This document shows positions 47,216-59,400 of a stretch of DNA of 64,000 nucleotides, piece after piece. Source of the DNA: Sesamum alatum (Eukaryota; Streptophyta; Magnoliopsida; Lamiales; Pedaliaceae). The stretch lies in assembly GCA_034509735.1 (NCBI GenBank), contig JACGWO010000003.1, positions 3,038,001-3,102,000 of the forward strand, in the 5' to 3' direction. The notes under the pieces are model-generated. The model was not told the DNA's origin and did not search any database. It saw only the letters and a list, made by a program, of their open reading frames with translations. The position numbers and the translations under genes are program-made. Each line of letters begins with the position of its first letter. Position 1 is the stretch's first letter.

Positions 47216-49424
47216 GTGACCAGAAAGCCAATAGGTTTGGCGTTTTGTAACCTATTTGACAACTTGATGTAATGTAATATTATATAATGAATAAATGAGC
47301 ATTCATTACCTTTGGTACCTTTTTGTTGTGCTCATTTTCCATATGTTAAAATGGTGTTTTACATATATCACAACAAAGCCTACAGACCACGATTAACAAC
47401 TTATGTAGTTGGGCCACGCATTGGATGGTGGTCATGAAACCAACTGATAAAGAGTTGGGTCTGAAACGTTCCAAGTCGAGACCTCGAGACAGGGCATCGA
47501 GAGTCCTATAAAGACTTGCACCAAGAGTCGTGTTCATTAGATGAGTGTTGTGTTTCATCGGCGACAGGCGTGGGATGCCTACACGATCTTAGTGGGTTGG
47601 TCGACTGGGGTTGAGCCGACTGAACTGACTCGCGGGGATCATCATATGGAAGCTTTGGAGGCTTGGTCGGTATGATTGGATTTCTCCGATTCCGATAGTA
47701 CAGGAGTAGTCCTTAGACTTGAGGAACCATGACAGTCACGTACACAAGATGGTTGTATCTTGGATCTGGCGAGAGGTGATCATTCTGCAAAATGATCATT
47801 ATAAGCCTTGTCTAGTACAGTCAGAATGTGTAGCGAGGACGGTGGGTTCCAAGAAGAGGATCCGTCCCTTGTCAATATATGACAAAGGTATCTCCTATGC
47901 ACTCGAAGACACGTTGATGCCGCCTAAACCTGTGGTCACAGTGGTTGGTCGAACAGTAATTGGTTTTCTATGTCGATGCAATGAGCCATGCGTAATCTCG
48001 AGTATTATGCATAGATGCCTAGTCGAGGATGGGAACCGAGGCCCAATTCCATACCCTAGACTAAGGTCGGGAGACGGTAGACGGAAGGACCGTAGCCGTA
48101 CGAAATTGGCGCCTAAATGTTCACGCGAACATTCACCTAGTCTCTAGTGCCATGGACTGTTGCTAGACGGCCTCCTATGGTAACGGGCCCCTGTTGGAGA
48201 TGTGCCCAAGTCTAGCTGAGGGTGAACCTAAAGGGTCACACACAAATCACCGAGAAGGTGGAGAAATTGACTTGGAGTCAATTTCGGAGGATAATTAAGT
48301 AATTGGATTACTTAAGGGATTGTCCATTGGATGGACGAGCTGATATTGTATCGGGCCCTCATTTAATCGGTAAAGGGATTTCTCGGTTAATGAAGTGAGT
48401 CGAAAGATTGGATCTTTTAATTGGATTAAAAGATATATGGGATTATTTAAGTGGGCCTTGAATTAAATGGGATTTAATTTTTGGTTTGTTGTAATTGGAA
48501 TACAGTGGAACCCAGTCCATTAAATTTTGGCCCAAGAGGTGTGTTAATTCCACTTTTGGAATAGGAAGAAGTTGGAATTCTTCCCTAATGTGGTATGGCC
48601 GAAAATTACCACTTTTGAAGGGGTAAAAATTGGCCATACATGACCTTGATGTGTTGACTTGTCTCTTTTGGTAAGGGACAAATCAATTCCAATCAAGTCT
48701 CTCTCTTTTGGTATGATTAAATTAAACCTTAAGAGATGGTAGGCTTGATTGATGAATTAGTGGGACTGATTGGGATGTTCTAGACATCCTTGGATGAATC
48801 TAGACATATTCCAATAATCACATTAATTTTTTGTATATATATATGTATATACAAAACATCAAATCATGATGAATTTCATTATTCATCTTTTTTTAGGAAA
48901 AAGAAGAAGAATACATTACACTCCTCTCTCTAATTTTCACCCCCCTCTCTCTCTATCACACATCTCTTTGTTCTTCATTTGATCTTGGACCATTTGGAAG
49001 AACAAAGTAAGTTTAAGAAAGACACTAATTAATAGTGTTCTATTTTCTTAAACAGAATTCTCTTAGATCCATTTTCTTCTAGCAAGGAAAATGTGTATCT
49101 CTTCCGGTGTGGTGTGGATTACCTCTAGAGAGTTCATACGTTTGAACTTGGTGAGCATTCCCAGAGAGGAACAACGCTAGTAGCCGTATACGAGAAAACT
49201 ACAAAGGTAATTTTGGTTTTATACGCTTTTCGTAGTTTGTTTTTCGTTTCTATGCCCTATGTACAATATATGCTTATAATATTGATACATCCTACATCGA
49301 ACACCTGGTTGAGCACCCAAGGGAACACCCCTTGGGATTTTGTGATTTTGTATTTAATTTATGTGATTAATTTCGTCTTTCACGCTTCCGCTCGCGCTCC
49401 CGAGCGGATCCGCTTGTCCCTTCA
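47216..49424 (+). mobile_element. Solo LTR, type I, plus strand (2209 bp)
   Basis: It starts TGTTAGAAAGGTGACCAGAAAG and ends CGCTTGTCCCTTCA with no internal region on either side. The flanks are GTTAT and GTTAA, a five-base duplication with one mismatch, which fits age. The CCATGG core is at 48134-48187 with the second site changed to CTATGG. Confidence 0.88.
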
Positions 49425-52400
49425 GTTAATCCGTAGATTATATTGAAAATAAGAAATCGTGTGCATTTGTCCCACATTGGAAGAATGAGGGATGTAGTTG
49501 AGCTTTAATAAGTATATATATGTGTTGGGGTTGTAAGAGTTAAAATAACTCTCAACTTATCCCACATTGAAAGTTCTTTGAAAAAGAATCTCTTTATTTT
49601 GAGATCAAAGTTCAACTTGAGTTTAATTGTTATTGTAGACTAGAGTGAACTTGTGGAAATCCCACATGCGTGCCGCCGCATGTTCCAGTCTCAGTATATA
49701 TCATTTGCAGGAAAAATATTTGTATTTACCTAAATTAAAGTCAGCACCGACACTGGCTGCTAGTACTTTGGTCATTAATTCAGGTTTAATGCTGACAATT
49801 ACAGCTCACGGCTTTAATGCCATTTACGGCTGCTACTGCCTGGTGCTTTATACAAAGAGCTATGGGGCTACACATCAAAACACACCAACAACACCAAGAA
49901 CAAATCTTCTCTGTTTTCTCTCCTCTCACTTTCCATCCGTTCTTGATTTTTCTTAAGTTTTTTATTCGATTGAGTGTTGTTCGAGGTGAATTTCAACGTG
50001 GTGCAACGTGGAATTCTGATACTATTTTATCTTCATAGAAGTGGTGTTGTACCTGGTGCACAGTTAGAACAGGGCTTCTAAATTTTTCTAGGCAAGTAGA
50101 TTTTCTGTGATTCCCTATTTGAATAAGAGTTGTTACGACACGACTTTCAATCAGATAAATTTCCTGTTTACAACATATCTAAATTTGTGTTTTGTTTGTT
50201 TGCAAACTGGTCAATTTGGAACTGCTAATTACGAAATTAATTGGATATTTTTAAATTCATCATTCGTGATTTTCAAAACGTTGCCTTGTTGTGCTATTAT
50301 TTTGAACAAAAACTTAATTGTCAAAAAACATACAAACTACTAGCAAGTAGTATCAAGTAGTATAATAAATACAATTCCCACGAGAATTTGATGAAATAAT
50401 TACCAAAATTTTGACTAGTCTCTAATTATTTGGATAACTAAAAATTATGATGAATCACTATCTACTGAGGAAAATTACTAAAATAAAAGAAGAGGAGTCG
50501 GAGAAAACTTAGAAATTACAATGTAAAATTTAATCGATTTACTACAGAAATTGAAAATTTTTCGGGTAAAAAAGCTTTTGACATGGATAAGAACAACCTG
50601 TCAAAGCAAAGACTTCATATCTGTCCGAAACCATTAGCAACTAACTGTGGGCCACCTCATCATTCAACAACTTTTTCATATTCTCCTCTCCCCCTCAACT
50701 TTATACTTATTCTATTTCAGCCCCTCTCTGGTTACTTTCTGCGTTGCAAAATGAAAATTAAATCCTGTCCTGCTTGTTTTTATGATTTTTCAGTTCTGAA
50801 AAAATTTGAGAGGATTTAGTTTTTATTTTTTATTTTTGATAAAACTAAAGGCATGTTTGTATTATTTGAATTGACTAATTAAATTTGATAGTTTAAAAAA
50901 TAAATCATGTTTCATTTTATTAGTTTCGATCTTATACTAACGGGAATCAAATTTTAGCTTCACATAATAATGGATATTTTATATATACGTGGAGTCACCT
51001 TAATTAAAAATTAACAATTTTAACTATATGAGAATTGTTTAATTTGAAACGTGGACTTGCAATCATAAGAAAATTATGTGAGCAACTTTGATTGAAAATT
51101 GAAATTAATGTTAATATTTATACATTTTTTTTTTAATAAATCTATTACAATCACATCATGATGTAACAACGACAACTAACAATCATACACCAATCAACAA
51201 CTTCAAATATCCCATATTCAACCAACAACTATTACAACCATATAAACCAATGTGTAACTAATATTACAATAGAGAATCAACTACTATTAAATTAGAATAG
51301 CAACCTACACGTTGACAGGATTTGAACTTATGATCTTATAGTCATAGAGCTCCAACTTCTCTCTTTGAAATTTGAAAATTAATGTTAATATTTATATTTA
51401 AATTGAAAAGATGTGTAATCTTGTTCTTGAAAATATTATGATCAAAGGGTGAAATTGAAAACCTTCAAAACTTCTTTTTAAAAAATGAGTAATCCAAATA
51501 TAATATATTTTTTTTTCTTAATGGTACTAATAAAAATGAAGCAAAACAAAAATAAAATAAATTCAATTAGATTATTGTGTTTGACATCAATTGACTTTAC
51601 AAGCAGACGGAGGATTTGGAGTCTCAAAATACATATCAAAATATTTTAATTTTGTAAATTTGGTATTAGTGTAAAAAAGAAATAAATCTCAAAATATCTT
51701 GCAGACTTGTGAATATTTGAAAATATCTGGACTTTGTGGATTTTTTGAACTCGAATCTTTCAGAGTTTTTTAAGTTCTTGGGACCTAATAATATTTGTTT
51801 ATCAGCTAATTTCTTAATAATATTTTCTATTTATAAAGTCACTATAAAATACTACACCTTTTTAAAAAATCGATATATAATAAAACAAAAATATAAAAGG
51901 GCTGTCCAAGTAGATGCATATGCTTATATTTAGATGGCTTTTTTTAATTTTATTTTGCCATGAAATAAAATACTTTTTATTTTTATTTAAATTGATATAA
52001 ATGTATAATTATTTATCTACATCCAATTACCAGATGTTTTTTTTGTTTGGATAAATTATTTATTAATATAATTTAAATTTTATTTTGGTATCTAATAATA
52101 CTTATAAAAATGTTATTTACTTTTATTTAAATTTAGATAAGCGTACCATTGATTAGTTCTATTTAAAAGATTCACTTATTTTTTAAAATAAATTTAGTTA
52201 GTAAAATAACGTAAATTTATTTTTATATTCAATATAATTTTGTCCTTTTGTACTTATTAATTTAGTTTTTGAATTATTTATATATTTATTTATGTATTTT
52301 AAAATTTAAATGAAATGATTCATAATTTTATTTATTTCTCTGAAAATAGAATGTTCCCTGTGCCTTGACACAAACTAGTTAGAATTAATTTCATACTTTT

Positions 52401-52487
52401 GCCGATTATACAATAATAATTAATAAATAATTATACTTGTAAAATAGGATGGAAACCTAATAAAATAATTATACTTGTTCAACATTA
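49425..52487. other. AT-rich intergenic region, no gene recognised
   Basis: No frame with a recognised domain. The part 49425-50060 has two TCCCACATTG words (about 49469 and 49559), TATA-like repeats (49512-49522) and a CT-rich stretch (49905-49945). It could be a degraded LTR of another family. From 50060 to 52487 the sequence is very AT-rich with scattered T and A runs. Confidence 0.4.
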
Positions 52488-52819
52488 TCTACACTAATAT
52501 AAAATAAAAAGACTATTTACATTCACAAACGACGGTTAGTGGTACCGATGCACTAACTTTTAAATATAACAATTATACCCCTAATCAGATTAATTTTAAA
52601 AATTAATTGTGAGATTTTTGTCTTTATAAAAGTGATTACGCACCACACCACTACATCAATTCTTTTATTATGTCTATTATACCTTAAGTTGGTTTTTTTT
52701 ATTTCTTTATTTTTTTGAACTGTCATTTGTTTCTTATTTATAGTTAATTTTATTATATTTTAAAATATAAAAGATTATTTATTGTATACACGCATGGATA
52801 GCGAGTCATAACAACTAGT
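52488..52819 (+). mobile_element. Helitron-like short element (candidate)
   Basis: It begins TCTACACTAATATAAAATAAAAAG and ends CACGCATGGATAGCGAGTCATAACAACTAGT, close to the TC start and the CTAG end (followed by T) of plant Helitrons, with an imperfect GC-richer palindrome before the end. No terminal inverted repeats and no coding capacity are seen. A second, related start lies directly after it. The call rests on the ends only. Confidence 0.45.
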
Positions 52820-53050
52820 ATAAAAAGGAAAGATACTCTACATTCATAAATGACTGTTACACCGCCGCACCAATTTTTTGTGATATCAAAAATACCCTTA
52901 AACTTAAAATGATAACTAACTTAATCAACTTTTCAAGTTTTATATTAACTCATAAATTAATTTTCTTTTTTTCCTTTTTTATATATTTTAAAATATAAAA
53001 AAATATTTATTATATGCAGGTAAAAATGGTGTGCCATCATGTCTGATTAC
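52820..53050 (+). repeat. Second copy of the Helitron-like sequence, without a clear 3' end
   Basis: It repeats the layout of the preceding element: AAAGATACTCTACATTCATAAATGACTGTTA against AAAGACTATTTACATTCACAAACGACGGTTA, ACCGCCGCACC against ACCGATGCACT, and TATATTTTAAAATATAAAA in both. It ends near ATTATATGCAGGTAAAAATGG without a clean CTAG end. Confidence 0.45.
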
Positions 53051-53176
53051 TTAAATAAATAAATAAAAATGGACAGTTTTAGTCAGTAGCTCAAAGTATA
53101 GCCGCCTTAAAACTAAATAACCATAAATGATGGGGCTCTTTTCTAATTTTCGAAAATACTCTTCCTTAAGACAAAA

Positions 53177-53268
53177 AGCTCTCTCTTCCTCTCTCTCTCT
53201 CTCGACTCTTTTCTCCGTGTTTTCTCTGTCTTTTCAGAACCAGACAGGGACTTAGAGAGAGGCAAGAA
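53177..53268 (+). promoter_or_regulatory. Pyrimidine-rich 5' leader region of the EXO70A gene
   Basis: A CTCTCT-rich run (53177-53205) lies 60-90 bases before the ATG, then CAGAACCAGACAGGGACTTAG and GGCAAGAA before the start codon. Such CT tracts are common in plant core promoters and 5' untranslated regions. I see no convincing TATA box at the expected distance. Confidence 0.5.
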
Positions 53269-53454
53269 ATGGGAATTCCGGCGAGACGTGGTGGTGGCGG
53301 AGGAGTGGTGGGGGTCGATATGCTGAGTGAGAGAGCAGCACAGATGAGAGAGGCTCTGGTGAAGAGCCAGTCCATCACGGACAATATGGTCTCCATTTTA
53401 GGCTCCTTTGACCACCGCCTCTCCGCCCTCGAAACCGCCATGCGCCCAACTCAG
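53269..53454 (+). CDS. EXO70A: EXO70A exon 1, residues 1-62
   Basis: It runs from ATG to LETAMRPTQ and ends in CAG before GTATAA, phase 0. The first 18 residues contain a Gly run and a few hydrophobics, with no homology to the family; the conserved part starts at LSERAAQMREALVKS. Confidence 0.93.
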
Positions 53455-56400
53455 GTATAAGTTTTGCTTTCGGAGCTTATTGTATGCTGAAACTTGCTCT
53501 TTTGTTGTATTTTGGATGTGGGGATGCGATGGTTTTGACAGAACAGTTTGTGATTTGTTGTGGAGGCAATGAAATTCGTGATCTTTTTAGTTGGCGTAAG
53601 GAGAGGATGAGAAGTTCAAAATTTCTTGATCTGTTCTCCTGTTACTTCTTCCCCCCCCGTTTGGTGGAAGCTGGCATTTTCTTTCCCCTTTCTGAGGGGA
53701 TGCTTATAAGAACTTCATTTTACTTGGAAGATGGCAAGAATAATGGAAATTGAACTAGAAAGAAGATCTATGCCATTTGTAAACTAGGGGACTATGTGAA
53801 ATCGTTGATCTGAGTTCTTTTAGTATATTAGCTCTTCTATCTGAAGTTACATGATCCAAAATTTGACTTATCTTTCTTCCTGGTGATTTGATTGCCATTT
53901 TTTATATTCTGATTCTTCGCTATTGGTTCTTATTATTATAATAGATATGCTCATATATAATTGCAGCCTCTATCTGTCCTCAATATGAGTAGGATGATCA
54001 ATCTTGTAACAAAATTGTGATTTTTTTTCCATGATCTTTGCTTGCCAAGTTTTATGAAAAAACAGGTTGAAAACTTGGCATAAAAGAAAATGCAACTGCA
54101 GTAATGCGAGTTCATCATTATTTATTGTTTCATGCTACTTTTAGTCACATGCCATTGGGTATGCTGTCCGTTGCATATTGAATGTTCCTATTCCCTTTCT
54201 GGAATGCCCACAAACAATTTCCTTTTTGAAGTATTGATATGGAACCTTAAAGGAGTAAAAATGACTGTCAAATTGTGATGGTGAGAGTCTCATTTAACGG
54301 AATAGTAGAGAATGCATCAGGTTCTTTGCTTTGTTAACTTTCAAATTCATAAGAAGTTTAAATGGGTCAATCAACATAGTAAACAATTTCAAGAACAATT
54401 GAGTGGGAAATATAACTCAGTTGGTAGTATTTAGAACTTCTATTGGACTGGCCTTTGCTGTTTTTCGTTATCTACTTTAGAAAACCATGAACAGAAATAA
54501 TTACTGACCCTCGTTTTTAACAATTACCACTAATATCAAGTGGAGGACTTCCTGATGCAGTTCATCACAATCCTTATGACTCGACATGTGATTTCTCTTT
54601 TGCTTCCTAATTTTCAGGGTCTTGTTGGAAAATCTTTTAGATGATTTTATTTTTAATCATTTGACTTCCGCGCTTTAGTGCAGGAATTTTTGTATTATGA
54701 TATTTACTTTGAGTTGCCTAGGCATCTCCTTTCATTTATTAATTGGTGATCGATCTACTTTTTGTAGATTAGAACACATGCGATCCGGAGGGCTCATGAA
54801 AACATTGATAAAACTCTGAAGGCTGCTGAGGTCGTATTATCGCAATTTGATCTTTCTCGCCAGGTAAGATTCCACTTTATGCCTTATATTTTGTTGTTTG
54901 CTTGTTCTGAACTCTGTTCCAAGGGAGAATAAGTGTTCATTTCTGAATAAACATAAAATTGGAGTTTTTATTTAACAGCAATTATCCTTAACTTCTTGTA
55001 ACAATTTCATTGACATTGTGGGCATCTGTCCACCACTATGGTATAGCATAGCTTCTGGATAACTTTTTACTAGCTTTCTTAGTTCATGTCGACAATATAA
55101 TGGAGCTTCCAGTTCCTGACTCTAATGGAAGGCCATTGGTTCATACGGACATTAAGGATATTGTAAGGCCAGTGGGTCTCTGTTCATGGCACAATCATTC
55201 TGCTTGATGGCTCTTTCAGTTTGATTCCGCCACTTGATTATCTCTATATTTCACAATGATCTTTGAAATGCAATATATAATTAACCTAGTCCATGTATGT
55301 GGACAAAATCCATAAGGAATAAGAAGAGAGTTTTTAAACTCAAGCAATTGTTTTAAATCTCTCATGCCCTCTCTAGCTTGACAAAGGCACAGAACGTTCA
55401 CACACAGAACCAGAAATGTTTCCATGCAGCCCGGGCTTATAACCTTCACCCTGCTTTTCTTATGACATCGTGATAAGTCAGATGCAAGTTGGAAAAACCA
55501 ATTAAGAATGTCAAACAAGAAATTGATATTATTCTGTGGGTATATAATTGGAAAAGAAGACAGTACTACAGCTAAAAGTATTTGGTTAGCAAGGAAAGAG
55601 TAGAATTTCTCCTATATTTGGCCGACGGGGGAAGTGGAGGTATGGTTGCAATCATATAGGTCTGTGCGTGATTTGAGATTTCTCCACCCTTTTCTCTCTA
55701 ACTTTGTGTGATTCTCTGGAATTTCTTGTTTATAGTCTCTTTCTTGTATACAAATTTTGCATTGTTTAACAGCCTTAAATGAATTGCGTTTTGTGAGATT
55801 TTAGGGCATAGAGAAATATGAAATGAAAATATATCAAAAATGTTTTCTTGTTTTGTGTATTTATTTGAGGACATAAGAAAATCTATTTAAATGTTAAATG
55901 GACCTATGTCTGGGCTAATGAAGAAAAATTCAGTATATCTTTACACTGGCTTAAAAGTAGTAGTTCAGAATTAGTGGTTTCAAATGCTTGCGTTAAATTA
56001 GTGGAATTTTGCCAAAACTGGTGCATTCTAGGAAATGGAGTCTTATTTTTGAAGCATCCTGTATAAAGGTATTAGGAGCAATAATTTGGGGTGCAAAAAG
56101 TATATTAAAGTAACTTTTTGTTGTGCAAATATTAATTTGCTAAATTGCTGCTCGTATGACTTGAGGCTTTCATTGAATAATTGATCGATCATGATTCTTA
56201 ATGGTGCACCATAATGGTGGCAAATGGCGTGAGCACAGGACCATTCTTGAAGAATAGCACTGGTCTTGCTTATGATGTATTCTAGAACACCTTTTCCTGA
56301 GGCGCCCTCATGGCGCGCCTTTTGGAAGGGGACTGGTAAGTTTTTTAAAGAAAGGGGGAAATAAGCACCTAACAGCTGCTCTAGTGTTTCTCTCTCAGTA

Positions 56401-59400
56401 CGCGTGCTTTCTTCGTCATTTTTCTTTCTTCACTTAGGCCCTATTGTTCCTTTTCTTTTATCATTTTTTTCCTTCTCTCTCTGTCAATCTTTTACTAATA
56501 CTTTCACTTTTCTATTCTTTCTATTTTTCTTAAGTTTTGGGCAAATTTTAATATTGTAATCATTGAAGTAGCTTCTAAATATTTATATTTGCTTAAATTA
56601 TTGAAATTGTTGCTAACAGATGTGTGGTTATTGTTGAAAATATTGCTCAAGTTGCTGCAAAATAATCTTAATCTGCTGAGATGTTCAAATTGGTTAATAA
56701 GTGGTGAAATTGGTAAAAGTTGCTAAGTTACTGAAGTAAATATGGATTGGATTAAATACTTGCTGATTTTTGTGACCTAAGTTCTGTTCTTTTTAATCTT
56801 TATGTTTGTTTGCTTCCGTCTTATTTTTGTTTGAAGTGACTAATGCTACAAATATATAATTTATTTACGCAATTATTCACCTCGCCTTGATAAGGCGTTC
56901 GCCGTGCCATGGCTCCAGGAAACTTCTCTGCTGGTTAGCCATGAGCCTTTAACAACTGTGTGGTCTACTTTTCCTCTATTGAATGTAATTCATTACTTAC
57001 TTTTATTCTCCTTAAAGTTCCCTTTGCAAGATTTAAGAGGACTTTGATTTCCACACCACTTTCTGCTCTCCCACACGCCCTGCTAAAATACACCCAAAAA
57101 AGCATTCGATTTTCTGATTATGTCAAACCTACTCGATTGACCTTCCATCATGCTCAGTCACTCCAAATTATAAGATCAAGATCTTTTTTTTTGTTTCTTT
57201 TTTGCCTTGACTAATCTATGACTTAATTGTTACTTGTGTCTACTTGCTTCCAGAGCTTGATGTGTGAAAAATATCTTTCAAAACATTCTGAGTGATGACC
57301 TGCACAATTAACTGGGATTCATTTGTTGGGAAAATTTGCAATGATTGTGAATTTAAGCTCTGTTAGATGACTTGATGATTGTAAAGATAACCTCTATTTG
57401 TTGCATATTAATTGATATAATTTGGAATAGATATTACAATCCAATTATTGAAATATGTTACGTGAGCAAGTCTTAGAAAGATATGAATAAAATTGTTTTC
57501 TAAATTTATTGGAAATTTACAGTAAACCGCTCAATAATTTGGTCCAAATCGAATAGAAATATGGAATGGAAATCTTACTCCAAATACCTTTGCTGGTGGA
57601 TGGCTTGTTTCATATTTAAGCACAAACTTCAGGCATGGGCTTGATACCAACATAGGATTTGATCGAGCAGATTTAAGAACTAATGAGTTGCTTTAATTTC
57701 AGGGAGGTACTCTATGTTTAGAAACTAAGTGAGGTTTAAAATGCAATCTTCGGTCTTGTCCTTGCTTTTGTCCTTTCTCTGCTATCTTGCAACCTGAATG
57801 ACTATTTGGGTAACACTGCTGTTCATATTTTTATCAATTCTATATTTTTTGTTTGTCTACATCTTTGTTGTCTATTTTCTGTAGGCTGAAGCGAAAATAC
57901 TTAAAGGGCCACACGAGGACCTAGAGAGTTATCTTCAAGCAATTGATCAGCTAAGGAAAAACATTCAATTTTTCAGCAATAACAAAAGTTTCAAGAGTAG
58001 CGATGGAGTGCTCAACCACACAAATAATTTACTTGCCAAGGCTATATCGAAGCTGGAAGAGGAGTTCAAACAACTTTTGTCATCTTACAGGTTTGTTTTC
58101 AATTTTTTAGCATGCTATTCTTGTTATATATTCTTTGCCTTTGTCTGAAAGTATATGTTGGTTGAGCACGCACTCCATACATAATCTTGGTGATAATGGG
58201 TTATGGTGCTGATCAGCTCTAACTTAACACGGTCACGTGCTAATTCCAAATTATTTGCATTATGGCTCATTTTTTTCAGGCTAGAATACATTTTTATGGA
58301 TGGCTATTATTGCAATTTCTGGAGATAAGAAAATGGATTTGATCATTGGTTATACAGAACGAACTGTAATTAGTATGAACCTAGATGTATTTATATAGTG
58401 CATACTTCATGCGAAAGGATTAATTTGTAACTAACAGCTTCATTATAGTAATAAAAAGTAGCTCAATCAAATGGACTGAACTACTTGTATTAATTTGATG
58501 TCATCATGTCTACAATTGATTATACACCCTAAAATCTATATTGTTGAGCGCATTATCACTGTAAAGTTCTTAAAATGAATAATGAACACCTGCTGGATAA
58601 TTTCATTAAAGACAAGTCAACTCTCTCTTCTAAAAGTATTATAAGATGACATGTAGAATTCTCTGTTGACATATATGTCAAACCTTATAGAGGATAGATT
58701 CATGATTTAACATGCTATTCTTTCCCAACTTTTAGTCATGATTGATTGATTGACTTTTCAATTAATGATTTGACAAAGTTCATTCCTTTGGCCCCTTGTT
58801 ATTTTCATGTTTTACATTATGTTTCGTCAATTGTTTCCTCTAAGCTCACCCATTATATTGACCCAAGTATTTGGGCTATGCACTTGCATGTTAGATTTAT
58901 GTAATCTAAGTCGAATTTTCATATTTTCAGCAAACCTGTTGAACCGGAACGACTTTTTGAGTGCCTTCCCAATTCTATGCGACCATCATCAGGATCACCC
59001 GGAGATTCTAGCAGCAAGATTCCATCATCAAATAGTCATTCTGATCAAAACAGTAGTGCAGAAAACTCTGTATATACCACACCAACTCTAATTCCACCTC
59101 GAATTTTGCCTTTGTTGCATGATTTAGCACAGCAGATGGTTCAAGCTGGAAACGAACAACAGCTACAGAAAATATACAGGTAGATTCTATCACTCTTAAT
59201 GTTTGTGAGATTTGGTATTTAAGGTTTTATCTTCATAGATGTAGTCACCTCTAGCCATTGACATGTAAGCACGATCAGGGTTTTGAAAGGCTTGAAGGGA
59301 GTTGGTTGGCCACTCTTTCTGTAGGCATATATTTGCTTGTATTCTTTTTCTGGAGTAGTAACTTAATGTATCATCTTTACTGCAATCAGAGGCCAAGAGC

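Noticed and set aside
49425..50060. Possible small LTR element (TCCCACATTG words, TATA, CT-rich leader)
   Set aside because: No matching second LTR, PBS, PPT or target duplication was found, so it is only mentioned as a possibility.
56270..56930. GGCGCC/GGCGCGCC-rich words in EXO70A intron 2
   Set aside because: Could be a small inserted repeat, but I could not define ends or a duplication.
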